From assembly GCF_025215155.1 (NCBI RefSeq), contig NZ_JALHAM010000114.1: DNA of 64,000 bases, one strand, 5' to 3'. The stretch is from Dryocola clanedunensis (GTDB lineage: Bacteria > Pseudomonadota > Gammaproteobacteria > Enterobacterales > Enterobacteriaceae). Both the position numbers and the translations under genes were made by a program. How positions within the stretch are numbered: position 1 is the stretch's first letter; each line of letters starts with the position of its first letter. Below are positions 24,374-33,734 of the stretch, piece by piece. The notes below the pieces were generated by a model. The model saw only the letters and a program-made list of their open reading frames with translations. It was not told the DNA's origin and made no database searches.

Positions 24374-26962
24374 ATGATCGCAACCTTTTTTAAGACATCC
24401 TCGTTAACGCTGAGCGGGACAATCAGAACCCTATTCATAACATTTTTTTGCATAGTGTTTGTGGTTGTTTCGACGATCGTTTATCTGGACCGACAAAATC
24501 TGCTCAACACCATGAGTCACAACCTTTTTGTGTCCAAATCGGGCATGCTTAAAAAGGCCGTTGAGGAATACATTAATATTCCGCAGCAGGCGGATGCGGT
24601 GCTGAGTAATGCTTTGCAACATTATAATTCCGACAATGTGGCCGTTAGTGATATTTATGCGGATTTGATGAATATTGTTAACGTGGTGTATCAGGGGAAC
24701 GACGAACTTAATCTTATTCAGTTCGGCAGCAAAGAGGGAGATTATATCGGCATCAGCCATAAACTCTCGAACCGCAAACAAGAGTATCTGACGTTAAAAA
24801 ATGCCAGTACGGGGAATGTGCTGACCTCTTACAGTGGGCTGACCCAACGCTCTACCGTTGTCATGAGAAACGCGGAATACGTGATGGAGCAGCGTCCCTG
24901 GTTCCACTCGGTTTTCAATAATCAAAAGCCCTACTGGACCCCCGTCTACCGCGATCTGAATGCTGCGAAAGCGTACGGCATCGCCTACAGCGTGCCCGCT
25001 TTTAATCGCCAGGGTGATTTTATTGGCGTAATTGCCAGCGAACTCCATCTTGACGCCCTGGACCGCAAGTTGCGGGAGCTGATTCCCTACGAAAAAAGCA
25101 AGCTGCTCGTGATTGATGAGCAGAACCATATCATCGCATCCAGCGAAGTCGGCCTGTCCGTGAAGGCCAACTCAGAAGCATTTTTACCGACGCTAACGCA
25201 AAACTCTTCACCTGAAATTGAGACTATCGGCGAGAAACTTTTAAAGTCGAACGCTTCCGAAACGGTCAAGATCACGTTCCAGCACAACGACTACTATGCC
25301 AGCCGTTTCCCGGTATCCGATCTGTCCGGCAAGCTAAAATGGCAGGCGGTGGTGATTATTCCCGCCTCGGTGATCCTCGGTTCGGTGAATATGCATGACT
25401 GGTTTATGGTTGTCGCCCTTGTTCTGACCTTCGTGTTGATGGCGGTACTCATGCACTTTGTGCTGTCCCGCATCACCCTGCCGCTGCGCCGGATAGTGGA
25501 AAAAACCAAAGAGCTGGAGCACGGGCAGTGGCCTGCGAGCAGGCAGCAGTATCAGTTTGAAGAGATTGCCGAGCTGGAGTCTGGCTTCACCCACCTCTCT
25601 GAGCGTCTGACGGACAGTTTTGAGCAGCTGCGTAAAAAAATTGAGTACGATCCGGTTTCTCGTCTGTATACCCGCAGCGGTTTATTAAACGATCAGCGAA
25701 TCTACCAGCGCCATAACCTGCTCGCGCTGGTACACGTCACCAACATGAAGTCGATCATGAATACCCTTGGCCATAAATATGCTGATGATTTTATCGGTGA
25801 GTTTTTGCTGCAGGCGGAAAAAGTGCTGCTGACCAATATTATCGTCGCGCGGGATAATATCGATAAATTCATTATTGTTTTCCCCGGTATTAATCAGGAA
25901 AGTGATTATCTTAAGTATCAGGATCTGATGAATTCACTCTTCTCATCGGTGAATACTGAGCAATCTGCTGGCAAAAGCAACTTCCTGTTCACCGGCAATA
26001 CCGGCATGGTGCTGCAGGATATTAAACCTGACACGATTACTGACATTCTGATGCATGCATGGATTGCCCTGCGCCATGCTGAAAAATCAGGAAATGCGGC
26101 GACTCGCCTCTATACCGAAGACATGCTGGCAAGTGAATTAACCAACATTCATATGCATGAATCGCTGAGCGGCGCTATGGCCAGCAACGAACTCTATCTG
26201 GTTCTGCAACCTATCGTTGGGAAAAATGACCGGACATCCTGCATGGCCGGCGAATGTCTGGTGCGCTGGAATTCAGCGGAGCTGGGTGAAATCTCCCCGG
26301 ATAACTTCATCCCGGTGGCGGAAGAAAGTGGGTTAATCGTCCCGCTTGGACGATGGATCATCGAAGAAGCCTGCAAAGAACTGGCGGGTATGATCGAACG
26401 CGGCGCCCCGTCAGACTTCCGTCTGCATATCAACATTTCCGCCATTCAGCTGCTTCAGCAGGGCTTCTCCTGGCATCTGATGGATACCATTAAACTTAAC
26501 GGCCTGAAGAACGAAAATATCTGCGTCGAGATAACCGAAAGCGTGTTGATGCGGGATATGCAGCAGGCCTGCCAGGTGCTCGATTATCTGCGCCGTCACG
26601 GGATCTCAATCTCACTTGATGATTTTGGGGCAGGCTTCTCCAGCCTTTCTTATCTGCACGCGTTGCCGTTCGACAGCATCAAGATCGATCGCCAGTTCGT
26701 CTCTAACCAGCTTAAAGACGAGAAAAGCCTTAGCGTGATTAACTCCGTGCTGGTGCTGGCCAAGGGCTTCAACGTGCCGCTGATCGCCGAAGGGGTAGAA
26801 GAGGCCGATATCGAAGACCAGCTCATTGCCCTCGGTTGCGATCAGGTGCAGGGCTATCATCTGGCCCGTCCGGCACTCTTTGCCAACTGGCGCTGCGAAA
26901 ACGACAGATTTTATTATAAGGGGCCGGGCATCGCGGAGTCCGGCACGTCGGAGGAGGCGTAA
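24374..26962 (+). CDS. Membrane-bound EAL-domain c-di-GMP phosphodiesterase (first of a tandem pair)
   Basis: An 862-residue protein. A transmembrane helix (about 16-38), a periplasmic Cache-like sensor (about 40-335, with the RPWFHSVFNNQKPYWTPVY block), a second helix (about 342-364) and a HAMP-like linker lead to a degenerate GGDEF domain (the signature is replaced by RDNIDKFIIVFPG). An EAL domain follows (about 600-845). The EAL domain keeps the catalytic set: ECLVRW (about 625), NISAIQ, EITES (about 718), DDFGAGFSS (about 751), KIDRQFV and EGVEE. It should hydrolyse c-di-GMP to pGpG in response to a periplasmic signal, favouring motility. It overlaps the paralogue downstream by one base. 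The ribosome-binding site in front of the ATG is weak. Confidence 0.92.
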   Translation: MIATFFKTSSLTLSGTIRTLFITFFCIVFVVVSTIVYLDRQNLLNTMSHNLFVSKSGMLKKAVEEYINIPQQADAVLSNALQHYNSDNVAVSDIYADLMNIVNVVYQGNDELNLIQFGSKEGDYIGISHKLSNRKQEYLTLKNASTGNVLTSYSGLTQRSTVVMRNAEYVMEQRPWFHSVFNNQKPYWTPVYRDLNAAKAYGIAYSVPAFNRQGDFIGVIASELHLDALDRKLRELIPYEKSKLLVIDEQNHIIASSEVGLSVKANSEAFLPTLTQNSSPEIETIGEKLLKSNASETVKITFQHNDYYASRFPVSDLSGKLKWQAVVIIPASVILGSVNMHDWFMVVALVLTFVLMAVLMHFVLSRITLPLRRIVEKTKELEHGQWPASRQQYQFEEIAELESGFTHLSERLTDSFEQLRKKIEYDPVSRLYTRSGLLNDQRIYQRHNLLALVHVTNMKSIMNTLGHKYADDFIGEFLLQAEKVLLTNIIVARDNIDKFIIVFPGINQESDYLKYQDLMNSLFSSVNTEQSAGKSNFLFTGNTGMVLQDIKPDTITDILMHAWIALRHAEKSGNAATRLYTEDMLASELTNIHMHESLSGAMASNELYLVLQPIVGKNDRTSCMAGECLVRWNSAELGEISPDNFIPVAEESGLIVPLGRWIIEEACKELAGMIERGAPSDFRLHINISAIQLLQQGFSWHLMDTIKLNGLKNENICVEITESVLMRDMQQACQVLDYLRRHGISISLDDFGAGFSSLSYLHALPFDSIKIDRQFVSNQLKDEKSLSVINSVLVLAKGFNVPLIAEGVEEADIEDQLIALGCDQVQGYHLARPALFANWRCENDRFYYKGPGIAESGTSEEA

Positions 26963-29511
26963 TGCCGGGTAGACAAAAAAGATATCCAGTCTCGTTTGCC
27001 AACATGCTCATCGTTGTCGTCTCGCTGTGCGCCGCGCTGCTGATTGCCGTTGTGTTTATTTTGCAACAGCAGGGCATGCGTTCCTGGTACGGCCAAACCA
27101 CCGAAAAAACGCTGGCGGAGAAGAGCCAGTACATCAGCCATCGCATCGAGATGTATCTGGATAAGCCCCACATGGCCGGGGTGCTGCTTTCTCATTTGGA
27201 TAACGTGGCTGGAAAAATCGATTCTCCGGCTATGGAGCATGAATTACAGCATGTGCTGGAGGAAGATTTTGCCGGGGCAAACTCGATATCCCGGATTGGT
27301 ATTGCCTCGTCCGGCGGTAAATATATTGCCTTCCAGCGACATCCGATTTCAGGTGAGGTCTTCATGATCAAAAGCTCCCCGGTGGATAATCAGAACCTTA
27401 TTGTCTACAAGGGGGCCGATGAAAATTCTGGTATAGCGAGTCGTGTTGAGGACTTCCACCTTGATTCTCGTCCCTGGTTTATTCAGGCGATGGAGAGTGA
27501 TAAACCGTTCTGGACGAACAGCTATTATCATATGTTTGCCAATGACGGTCAGGTTATCGGTTACCGTTTACCGGTTCGCCAGAGTAATCATGTGTTCTCC
27601 GGCGTTATTTTTGCCGATATTTATACTTCGGTACTCAACAACTATCTGAAAAAGCTCGAGCCTACTGAAAATAGCGCTTTGCTACTGGTTGACGGGCAGC
27701 GGCATATTATCGCCTCATCGAAAAGTAAATGGCTTGCGAAGCAGAATAAACAAGCTCAGGGGGGGGATGCAAAGCTCTCGTCTATCTCTATGTATCCTAA
27801 ATTAGAGACTTTGCTACAAGCCGTTAATCTGAAAGGGCAAACTTCTCAGCTTGCGCAGCTGGAAGGTGATAACTATTACGTTCTGACGCATGCCGTTAAC
27901 GACCAGACGCGAAGGCTCGGCTGGTCGCTGGTCATTATCACGCCTGAAACTCTCCCATCCGGAATGCTGAAACATGCTGATGCGAGAATATTTCTGTCGC
28001 TGGCCGCGATGATTATTTTCTTCCTGCTGGCCTTTATTTTTCTGGTGCGACACTTTTCTCGCCCGCTGAATAATCTGGTGCAAAAAGCCAGAATGCTTGG
28101 CCGACAGCCCTGGGAGCCTGCGGGTGAAAAGCGTCTCTATCCGGAAATCGCGGTTCTGGAAGAGGAGCTGGACAGCGCTTCCGGGGTGATTTTTGACATG
28201 ATTGCCGATCAAAAACAGCGGATAGAAAAAGATAGCGCAACCGGTCTGTTAACCCGCGCGGGACTGTTTAACGAGCCGTCGCTTTATGAGAATCGTAATC
28301 TCATGCTGATGATCAGGGTGACCAATTTCCGCGATGTAAGAAGCACGCTGGGCCATACTCACTCGCTGAAATTCATTCAGTTCTTTGCCGAGAATCTGCT
28401 CCAGCTCTGCCCTGACGAGAGTATTTTTTGCCGCTATTCAGAAGATTTATTCATCGTGGTTTTCCCGGGGCATAACGAACAGAAAGATCTTGATACGTAC
28501 TGGGGTATGCTCTCCTGCCTGTTCCAGGATACGCCGGACAACCGTATGCAGACTGACGCCGAAGGCCGGACTTATATCTTTACCGGGCAGGCAGGTGCAG
28601 CGCTGGCTGAGCTGAACAAAGAGACAGTCGCTGATTGCATGATGAATGCAGGGCTTGCGCTGCAACAAAGCCGCCAGGGGGCCAACGGCGAGTGCGTCTT
28701 GTTCACGCCACAAATGCGGGAACTGGAACTGAACAACATTTGTATGCACCAGGCGCTGCGTGAAGATCTACAAAATGATGGTTTCCATCTGGTGATGCAA
28801 CCGATTGTGAGCCTGGATAACACCACGACCTTTAACGAAGGGGAATGTCTGGTTCGCTGGGTTTCTCCGTCACTGGGATTCGTGCCGCCGGATAAATTTA
28901 TCGGCCTTGCCGAACGAACCGGCATGATCACCAGTCTTGGCCGTTGGATTATTGAAGAAGCCTGTCGCCAGCTTGCGGCGTTTATTGCCCGCGGCGCACC
29001 GGAAGACTTTAAGCTGCACATTAATATTTCACCGGTGCAGTTCCAGCAGTCAGATTTCGCAGACCATCTGCTGAACTGCATTCTTCGCAATGGCCTGATG
29101 AACAGAAATATCTGCCTGGAAATTACCGAAAGCGTCCTGTTGCAGGACAGCACCAAAGTCATCGAAACGCTAAGTTATCTGCGCCGTCTGGGCTTGTCCG
29201 TGGCGATAGACGACTTTGGTAGCGGTTACTCAAGCCTGTCGTACCTGCACCAGCTGCCATTTGATTGCCTGAAGATAGACCGCGGTTTCGTCATGGGGCT
29301 GATGAATGACAAAAAGAGTGAGGCGGTGATCTCCTCGGTGATTATGCTGTCTCAACAGTTTGGCGTGCCGCTGGTCGCCGAAGGTGTGGAAACGGTGGAG
29401 ATGGGTGAGAAACTTCAGGTGATGGGCTGCGAAAAATCACAGGGTTATTACTATGGCAGACCGCAACCGTTTGACGTGTGGATGCCCCTGAATGGCGCAG
29501 TTCCTTTGTAG
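26962..29511 (+). CDS. Membrane-bound EAL-domain c-di-GMP phosphodiesterase (second of a tandem pair)
   Basis: An 849-residue paralogue of the preceding protein with the same plan: transmembrane helix (about 12-33), periplasmic Cache-like sensor with SRPWFIQAMESDKPFW, second helix (about 333-355), degenerate GGDEF (RYSEDLFIVVFPG instead of GGDEF) and EAL domain. Catalytic motifs are ECLVRW (about 627), NISPVQ, EITES, DDFGSGYSS, KIDRGFV and AEGVE, so phosphodiesterase activity is expected. It starts in a TAATG overlap with the upstream gene, so translation is coupled and the two proteins are made together. The sensor regions are more diverged than the EAL regions, consistent with duplication followed by ligand specialisation. 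Confidence 0.92.
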   Translation: MPGRQKRYPVSFANMLIVVVSLCAALLIAVVFILQQQGMRSWYGQTTEKTLAEKSQYISHRIEMYLDKPHMAGVLLSHLDNVAGKIDSPAMEHELQHVLEEDFAGANSISRIGIASSGGKYIAFQRHPISGEVFMIKSSPVDNQNLIVYKGADENSGIASRVEDFHLDSRPWFIQAMESDKPFWTNSYYHMFANDGQVIGYRLPVRQSNHVFSGVIFADIYTSVLNNYLKKLEPTENSALLLVDGQRHIIASSKSKWLAKQNKQAQGGDAKLSSISMYPKLETLLQAVNLKGQTSQLAQLEGDNYYVLTHAVNDQTRRLGWSLVIITPETLPSGMLKHADARIFLSLAAMIIFFLLAFIFLVRHFSRPLNNLVQKARMLGRQPWEPAGEKRLYPEIAVLEEELDSASGVIFDMIADQKQRIEKDSATGLLTRAGLFNEPSLYENRNLMLMIRVTNFRDVRSTLGHTHSLKFIQFFAENLLQLCPDESIFCRYSEDLFIVVFPGHNEQKDLDTYWGMLSCLFQDTPDNRMQTDAEGRTYIFTGQAGAALAELNKETVADCMMNAGLALQQSRQGANGECVLFTPQMRELELNNICMHQALREDLQNDGFHLVMQPIVSLDNTTTFNEGECLVRWVSPSLGFVPPDKFIGLAERTGMITSLGRWIIEEACRQLAAFIARGAPEDFKLHINISPVQFQQSDFADHLLNCILRNGLMNRNICLEITESVLLQDSTKVIETLSYLRRLGLSVAIDDFGSGYSSLSYLHQLPFDCLKIDRGFVMGLMNDKKSEAVISSVIMLSQQFGVPLVAEGVETVEMGEKLQVMGCEKSQGYYYGRPQPFDVWMPLNGAVPL

Positions 29512-29796
29512 TAAGACAAGCATTGCATGCCATTAAAGCCATTGTGGACAAGGGAAGGCAGTCCTCTCATCAAGATAAGTTATTAAAAGAATAATAAGCG
29601 AGAGAGCAAATTCTATTTAAAAGATATGAGTAAAAGACAGTGTAAATACAATACCTGACCGGATGCTGAAAACTTGACGCCGGTTGGCGATTTTCATGGG
29701 CCACTAAACAGGGCGATGAAATGCCAGATATCCTGAAATTCAATGATTCGCTATAGTTGAGCGTGTTTTTTAGCTGAACAGGGTTGTGGTTATCGT

Positions 29797-30144
29797 ATGT
29801 ATTTAAATCGTTTTTGTTACCTGCTCCTGATACTGGCAGCCCTGGGCAGCAGTTTCTCGCTTCACCCTTATTCAGTCTGGTTTACCTCGGTCAGCGTGCT
29901 GACGCTGCTGATTTACGGCATGGATAAGCGGGCGGCGCAAAAAGACAAACGCAGAATACCAGAAGCCACGCTGCTGCTGTTCGGCGTAGTTGGCGGCTGG
30001 CCCGGCGCCCTGTGTGGCCAGCAACTTTTTCGGCATAAAACGCAGAAACAGCCGTTCAAGACCTGGCTTTACTTAAGCATCTTGTTGAATGTGGTCGTGC
30101 TGGTTGTTGTATATCGCTGGTATGCTTTGGGCTATGTCCTGTAA
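29797..30144 (+). CDS. DUF1294 small membrane protein
   Basis: A 115-residue protein with hydrophobic segments at about residues 8-22, 26-40, 59-75 and 92-112. The signature YGMDKRAAQKDKRRIPEATLLLFGVVGGWPGALCGQQLFRHKT is that of DUF1294 proteins, here as a stand-alone membrane domain without the cold-shock domain that some members have. Function is unknown. It is a single gene, transcribed away from the EAL pair and convergent with hupE. GTTGTGG upstream of the ATG gives a poor ribosome-binding site. Confidence 0.8.
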   Translation: MYLNRFCYLLLILAALGSSFSLHPYSVWFTSVSVLTLLIYGMDKRAAQKDKRRIPEATLLLFGVVGGWPGALCGQQLFRHKTQKQPFKTWLYLSILLNVVVLVVVYRWYALGYVL

Positions 30145-30191
30145 CGCGATGCTTTTCTGGCTGTGAAATCTCTTTCGACGATGGCTATTTG

Positions 30192-30220
30192 GCCCGTATC
30201 AGGCAATACCCGATACGGGC
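30192..30220. terminator. Bidirectional terminator between DUF1294 and hupE genes
   Basis: GCCCGTATC (30192-30200) and GATACGGGC (30212-30220) with an 11-nt loop; TAGTTT follows on the plus strand and AAATAG on the minus strand. Confidence 0.7.
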
Positions 30221-30254
30221 TAGTTTACTGACTATTGCTAACAGGCAATATCAG

Positions 30255-30839
30255 CTAAACAACACCTGCAACCAGATATAACCCGCACATGGCGCTGATT
30301 CCGCCAAGCAAACGCAACAGTTTATCGCCGTTGTTGGTTTTCAACAGGTAATGTGCGCCTACCGCACCCACGACATGTAGCATCGCGGTAGTGGCTAAAA
30401 AGCCCAGGGTATAAGTCACTTTGTTTTGCATTAATGGCATCTCGTAGCCGTGCGCATAGCCATGAAAAATACCGAAGAGGGCGGTTGCTGCGGCTGCCAG
30501 ATAAACCGGGAGGATCTTTTTCACGCTAATGGCGATACCCAGCAGCACCACGGAGAGTGAAACACCGATTTCAGTCCAGGGTAATTCAATATGTTCAAAG
30601 CCAATTAATCCGCCGGTGAACATGAAGCAGACGAAGGCGGAAGGAACGATCCAGATAGCTTTGCCACCGATTTGGCTGCTCCACGCGCCGACGGAGATCA
30701 TCGCCAGCAGGTGATCCAGTCCCGACAGCGGGTGCATCCAGCCCATCGCTTCCCCCGAGCTATGCGCATGCGCGCTGCTCATCAATAATATTGGTGCGGC
30801 CATCAGGATAAGATTAATCACTGCTTTATCGATTTTCAT
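30255..30839 (-). CDS. HupE/UreJ-family membrane protein
   Basis: A 194-residue protein with a signal-like first helix ending AHAHS, followed by five or six further hydrophobic helices. The family signature is HPLSGLDHLLAMI near residue 36, with a second His-rich block FGIFHGYAHGYEMP. HupE and UreJ proteins are secondary permeases associated with nickel (hydrogenase and urease loci) or cobalt; no hydrogenase or urease gene is visible here. It overlaps the DUF4198 gene by 4 nt (ATGA), so the two are coupled. GGAGGA lies 8 nt upstream of the ATG. A metal-uptake role for the pair is inferred. Confidence 0.85.
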   Translation of the reverse strand: MKIDKAVINLILMAAPILLMSSAHAHSSGEAMGWMHPLSGLDHLLAMISVGAWSSQIGGKAIWIVPSAFVCFMFTGGLIGFEHIELPWTEIGVSLSVVLLGIAISVKKILPVYLAAAATALFGIFHGYAHGYEMPLMQNKVTYTLGFLATTAMLHVVGAVGAHYLLKTNNGDKLLRLLGGISAMCGLYLVAGVV

Positions 30840-31672
30840 ACGGAATGTCCTCCTGCGACAGGCAGAGTGAGTGAGGCCCAGATACTTTTCCAGTCGGCGT
30901 TCTCATCCGGGGACACATCCATATCAACCGAGCTGAATAACCATTCTCCTTTCTCAGGCAGATTAAAGCTGGCCAGCCCTTTCTCATCGGTGGTCGCCCG
31001 CAGGATGGTTGGTGGAGTGGTGTTGAGTTCAGCTTTTACCTGCAGCCCTGCTAATGGCTTTGAGCTGGCTAACAGTTTGACGACAAAAGGCGTACCTGGC
31101 TTATAGCTAAGCGGTTCAGTGACGGGAACCAGCTCATGCTCAAGCCCAAGAACCTTGTCATACCCTTTGCTTTGGTTATCCACCAGAATTAGCGACTTGG
31201 CACATCGGTAAAAGAGTTCAACACCCGGCTGAGTGGTTTCTCCATTTTCCTTACGCGCAGCAATAATTTTATTTAAACCTTCTTCCTTTAAGTAATCTTC
31301 AAACTCATCCGCGGGCAGGGTGATTTTCGCCCCATTAGTGGTCAGAGAGGCTATTGTTGCACCCGGCGACCGTGTTTTCAGGTGGCCGATGACGAGTGCG
31401 CCGTCGTGCCCTTCTACCTTCCATTGTCCCAGCGCATCCTGCGCGTTGAAGGTAGCGATAAGACCAGGCAGGCGAGGCGTTTGCTTGCCGGGAACGCCTG
31501 GTCCGATACGTAATTCAAAAATAACCTTTTGGCCATTTTTGGACATCGCATCGTGCGGCAGGATCCAAAAATCATGGGCAAAGGCATTGCCGTAGCACAG
31601 AGCAAATATTGCGAAAAAGAGGCTCGCTGCGTTTATTGCTTTACGCGCAGCCCGGAAGGTACATCCTGTCAT
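30836..31672 (-). CDS. DUF4198 periplasmic metal-uptake-associated protein
   Basis: A 278-residue protein when started at the ATG at 31672, which has AAGGA 7 nt upstream; in-frame candidates at 31687 and 31699 lack a site. After a signal peptide (...FFAIFALCYGNAFA) the mature protein begins with AHDFWILPHD, the His-containing N-terminus typical of DUF4198/NikM-like periplasmic components of nickel or cobalt uptake. It also carries an Ig-like beta-rich region (KPLAGLQVKAELN ... TDEKGLASFNLPEKGEW). The free N-terminal His after cleavage could bind metal. It is coupled to hupE by a 4-nt overlap. The transported ion cannot be told from sequence. Confidence 0.8.
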   Translation of the reverse strand: MTGCTFRAARKAINAASLFFAIFALCYGNAFAHDFWILPHDAMSKNGQKVIFELRIGPGVPGKQTPRLPGLIATFNAQDALGQWKVEGHDGALVIGHLKTRSPGATIASLTTNGAKITLPADEFEDYLKEEGLNKIIAARKENGETTQPGVELFYRCAKSLILVDNQSKGYDKVLGLEHELVPVTEPLSYKPGTPFVVKLLASSKPLAGLQVKAELNTTPPTILRATTDEKGLASFNLPEKGEWLFSSVDMDVSPDENADWKSIWASLTLPVAGGHSV

Positions 31673-31705
31673 CACGCAGTCCTTCATCTCAGGTTGCAAT
31701 TAAAA

Positions 31706-31727
31706 AGCCATGCTTTGCAGCATGGCT
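31706..31727 (-). terminator. Terminator or attenuator between DUF4331 and DUF4198 genes
   Basis: AGCCATGC, loop TTTGCA, GCATGGCT; on the minus strand it is followed by TTTTTAATT. It lies 15 nt after the DUF4331 stop and 34 nt before the DUF4198 start, so it would reduce read-through into the DUF4198-hupE pair. Confidence 0.8.
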
Positions 31728-31741
31728 AAAAGAGAATGCCT

Positions 31742-32803
31742 TTATTTAAATGAGGCTGGCATCAGGTACGGGAAATCTTTGGTATACAGTTTTTGATCGG
31801 TAATATTCTGGTCGGTTGGTTGGCCTAACAGCAGAGTCAGCATTTCACTCATCGCATCATCGCTCAGGCTACGCCCATTGATCGACGCGGCGGAGAATTT
31901 GGCCGGGGTTCCGACGTTGTAGGTCAGAACATCAGGCACCAGCATGTCGGCAACTTTGTCGCCATATACCTGAGGCTCTTTCTGAGAGTGCGCAAAGGTG
32001 CTGGCACGAGCAGTACGCGCAGAAACAAAGTTTTTCATATCCTGAGAGTTATCAGGGCGGCTCTGGTTATGCTCGACTTTCAGTGCTTCATTTTCAAAAA
32101 GCATTGAGTGCGAGAAGAGTGGGATCGCGGAATATTGCACCTGTTTCCAGCTGCTGTCTTTCTGCACGGCAGTCGTCATAAAGACTTTGATTTGCTTGCC
32201 GAGCATCTTGTTTGGCACATCCAGAACGATGGCACCTGATTTACGGCCAACGAAGATGTTCTTCCCTTTCACCGATGTCCAGATCTTCGGATCGTAGGTA
32301 CCTTCGGACAGCTGCTGGCGCAAGATATGCAAACCAGGGGAGTTACCGAAGAACGGATCTTTCACAACCCCCGCCCACAGCTGAATGCCATCAGCCAGCT
32401 CCGCTTTTTTATTCAGCTCGCCTTTGCCAATTTCCTTACCCTTTGACCCTACCGGTGCATTGGGTGACGCTAATTCATAGACCGTATAGTTGCCTTTCTC
32501 ATCGAACATCAGAGAGTAGGTATGGCCTGCCTTGAATTTTGCGTCATCGGCAATATGGATGTTATAGAGCGCACCCGGCTTGAAAACGCCGCCAGGGGCA
32601 TCTTTAGGAGAATTGTTAATATCCATGATGAACGCGGTGGCATTCGGGCGTGAAGACTGGAACACATAATTATCGAGCTGATTAATCGTCGGGTCCTGAA
32701 GGGCTGCCGCGGATTCGAAATGGTGGCTGGCGATAGCGGCTGTTGAGCAGGTTAGGGAAGTAGCCAGTAAAATCAGTTTCAGGTTCTGCTTATGAAGATT
32801 CAT
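31742..32803 (-). CDS. Exported DUF4331-domain protein
   Basis: A 353-residue protein started at the ATG at 32803, with GAGGAAAAATC upstream; a 16-residue in-frame extension is rejected. A Sec signal (...LILLATSLTCSTAAIA) is followed by SHHFESAAALQDPTINQLDNYVFQS, the hallmark opening of DUF4331 proteins: His-His, then a D-x-x-D 'DNYVF' strand. The rest is a beta-rich DUF4331 domain with an acidic and Asp-rich surface. The family is widespread but uncharacterised. The neighbours are a DUF1471 envelope protein and a multihaem cytochrome c in the same direction, so this may be part of an exported redox or metal-related unit; that is inference. Confidence 0.85.
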   Translation of the reverse strand: MNLHKQNLKLILLATSLTCSTAAIASHHFESAAALQDPTINQLDNYVFQSSRPNATAFIMDINNSPKDAPGGVFKPGALYNIHIADDAKFKAGHTYSLMFDEKGNYTVYELASPNAPVGSKGKEIGKGELNKKAELADGIQLWAGVVKDPFFGNSPGLHILRQQLSEGTYDPKIWTSVKGKNIFVGRKSGAIVLDVPNKMLGKQIKVFMTTAVQKDSSWKQVQYSAIPLFSHSMLFENEALKVEHNQSRPDNSQDMKNFVSARTARASTFAHSQKEPQVYGDKVADMLVPDVLTYNVGTPAKFSAASINGRSLSDDAMSEMLTLLLGQPTDQNITDQKLYTKDFPYLMPASFK

Positions 32804-32933
32804 GATTTTTCCTCGATCAAAATACAACTTGTTGAAAAGAGTTGTTTTCATTGATGTTAAGAGGCAGGTCTTTTGAATATTAAAATTTCAGACCTGCGAA
32901 TTAAGTGGCAGGGGTGATTCTGACTCAGCGCCG

Positions 32934-33200
32934 CTATTTGTATATTTCAGCCGTTGCGCGTACGTCAGTGCCCATACCTTCCATGCCAATTGACGTAATA
33001 TGATAATAAGCAGCGCCTTTTTTATCGGCTTCTTCTGATAGTGCGGTAACCGCTTCATCAATGGTGCCGTCATTTTTTTCGACTGAGATAGTGCCAATTT
33101 TTTCTTTCATATTTGCCATCTCTGAGCTACGGATTTCTTGCGCAGCAAAAACGCTAAAACTTAACGTTAAAAGTAGCAGGGATGGAATTATTTTTTTCAT
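32934..33200 (-). CDS. DUF1471 (YdgH/BhsA/McbA-like) periplasmic protein
   Basis: An 88-residue protein with a Sec signal (MKKIIPSLLLLTLSFSVFA) and a mature DUF1471 domain: MKEKIGTISVEKNDGTIDEAVTALSEEADKKGAAYYHITSIGMEGMGTDVRATAEIYK. AAGGA lies about 9 nt before the ATG. It is the second DUF1471 protein in the window (compare 22031-22309). Family members are small stress-induced envelope proteins affecting biofilm and surface properties. It sits 130 nt upstream of the DUF4331 gene in the same direction. Confidence 0.85.
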   Translation of the reverse strand: MKKIIPSLLLLTLSFSVFAAQEIRSSEMANMKEKIGTISVEKNDGTIDEAVTALSEEADKKGAAYYHITSIGMEGMGTDVRATAEIYK

Positions 33201-33734
33201 TGCCAGAAGTCCTTTTATAATAATAAATCAATGTTGCCCTTGTTGGTAAGGACACTGTGAGCGTAATTTAACTGCCCAAATTGTTCAACTGCTGAATTAT
33301 TGCACGATGATAACTGAGGGGATAATAACACCGGGAACAGATTATTGTTTTGTGAAACAGGAGTGGGCGATGTAATCATTCGTAATTTTATATTATGTGA
33401 TTGTATACTTCTGATTGTTTACGTTCTTCAGGGTATTTGAAAAACAAATCTTAATAATTAGAAGTAATAAATTATTTTAGAGGTGGGGTTCAAAATAAAA
33501 CAGAATGCATGGAGCACTCTTATTCTTGCATGAATTACATTGCTAAACTTGATCTGGCTCACGCTTTTTTACACCGAAAGTCATTTTTCCTGAAATTTAA
33601 TGATGGCAGAAAAATGAAAAAAGGTAGGCGTTGAAGGAGTGAAAAAACTGATGCAACCACAGGGGAAAAAACGGGTTGCATCAGGTTGAGCAATACTGTT
33701 GCTCAATTCTCAGGACAGAGATGCGGTAACGGCT
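33201..33734. other. Intergenic region between cytochrome c and DUF1471 genes
   Basis: About 534 bases, very A+T-rich in the middle. It must contain the promoter for the DUF1471/DUF4331 genes. The left-hand end carries the cytochrome terminator (listed) and a second small hairpin GAGCAA-TACTG-TTGCTC at 33688-33704. No gene is seen. Confidence 0.45.
33648..33684 (-). terminator. Terminator downstream of the cytochrome c gene
   Basis: CTGATGCAACC (33648-33658) and GGTTGCATCAG (33674-33684) are perfect 11-bp arms. On the minus strand the stem is followed by TTTTTTC (A-tract 33642-33647). Confidence 0.88.
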
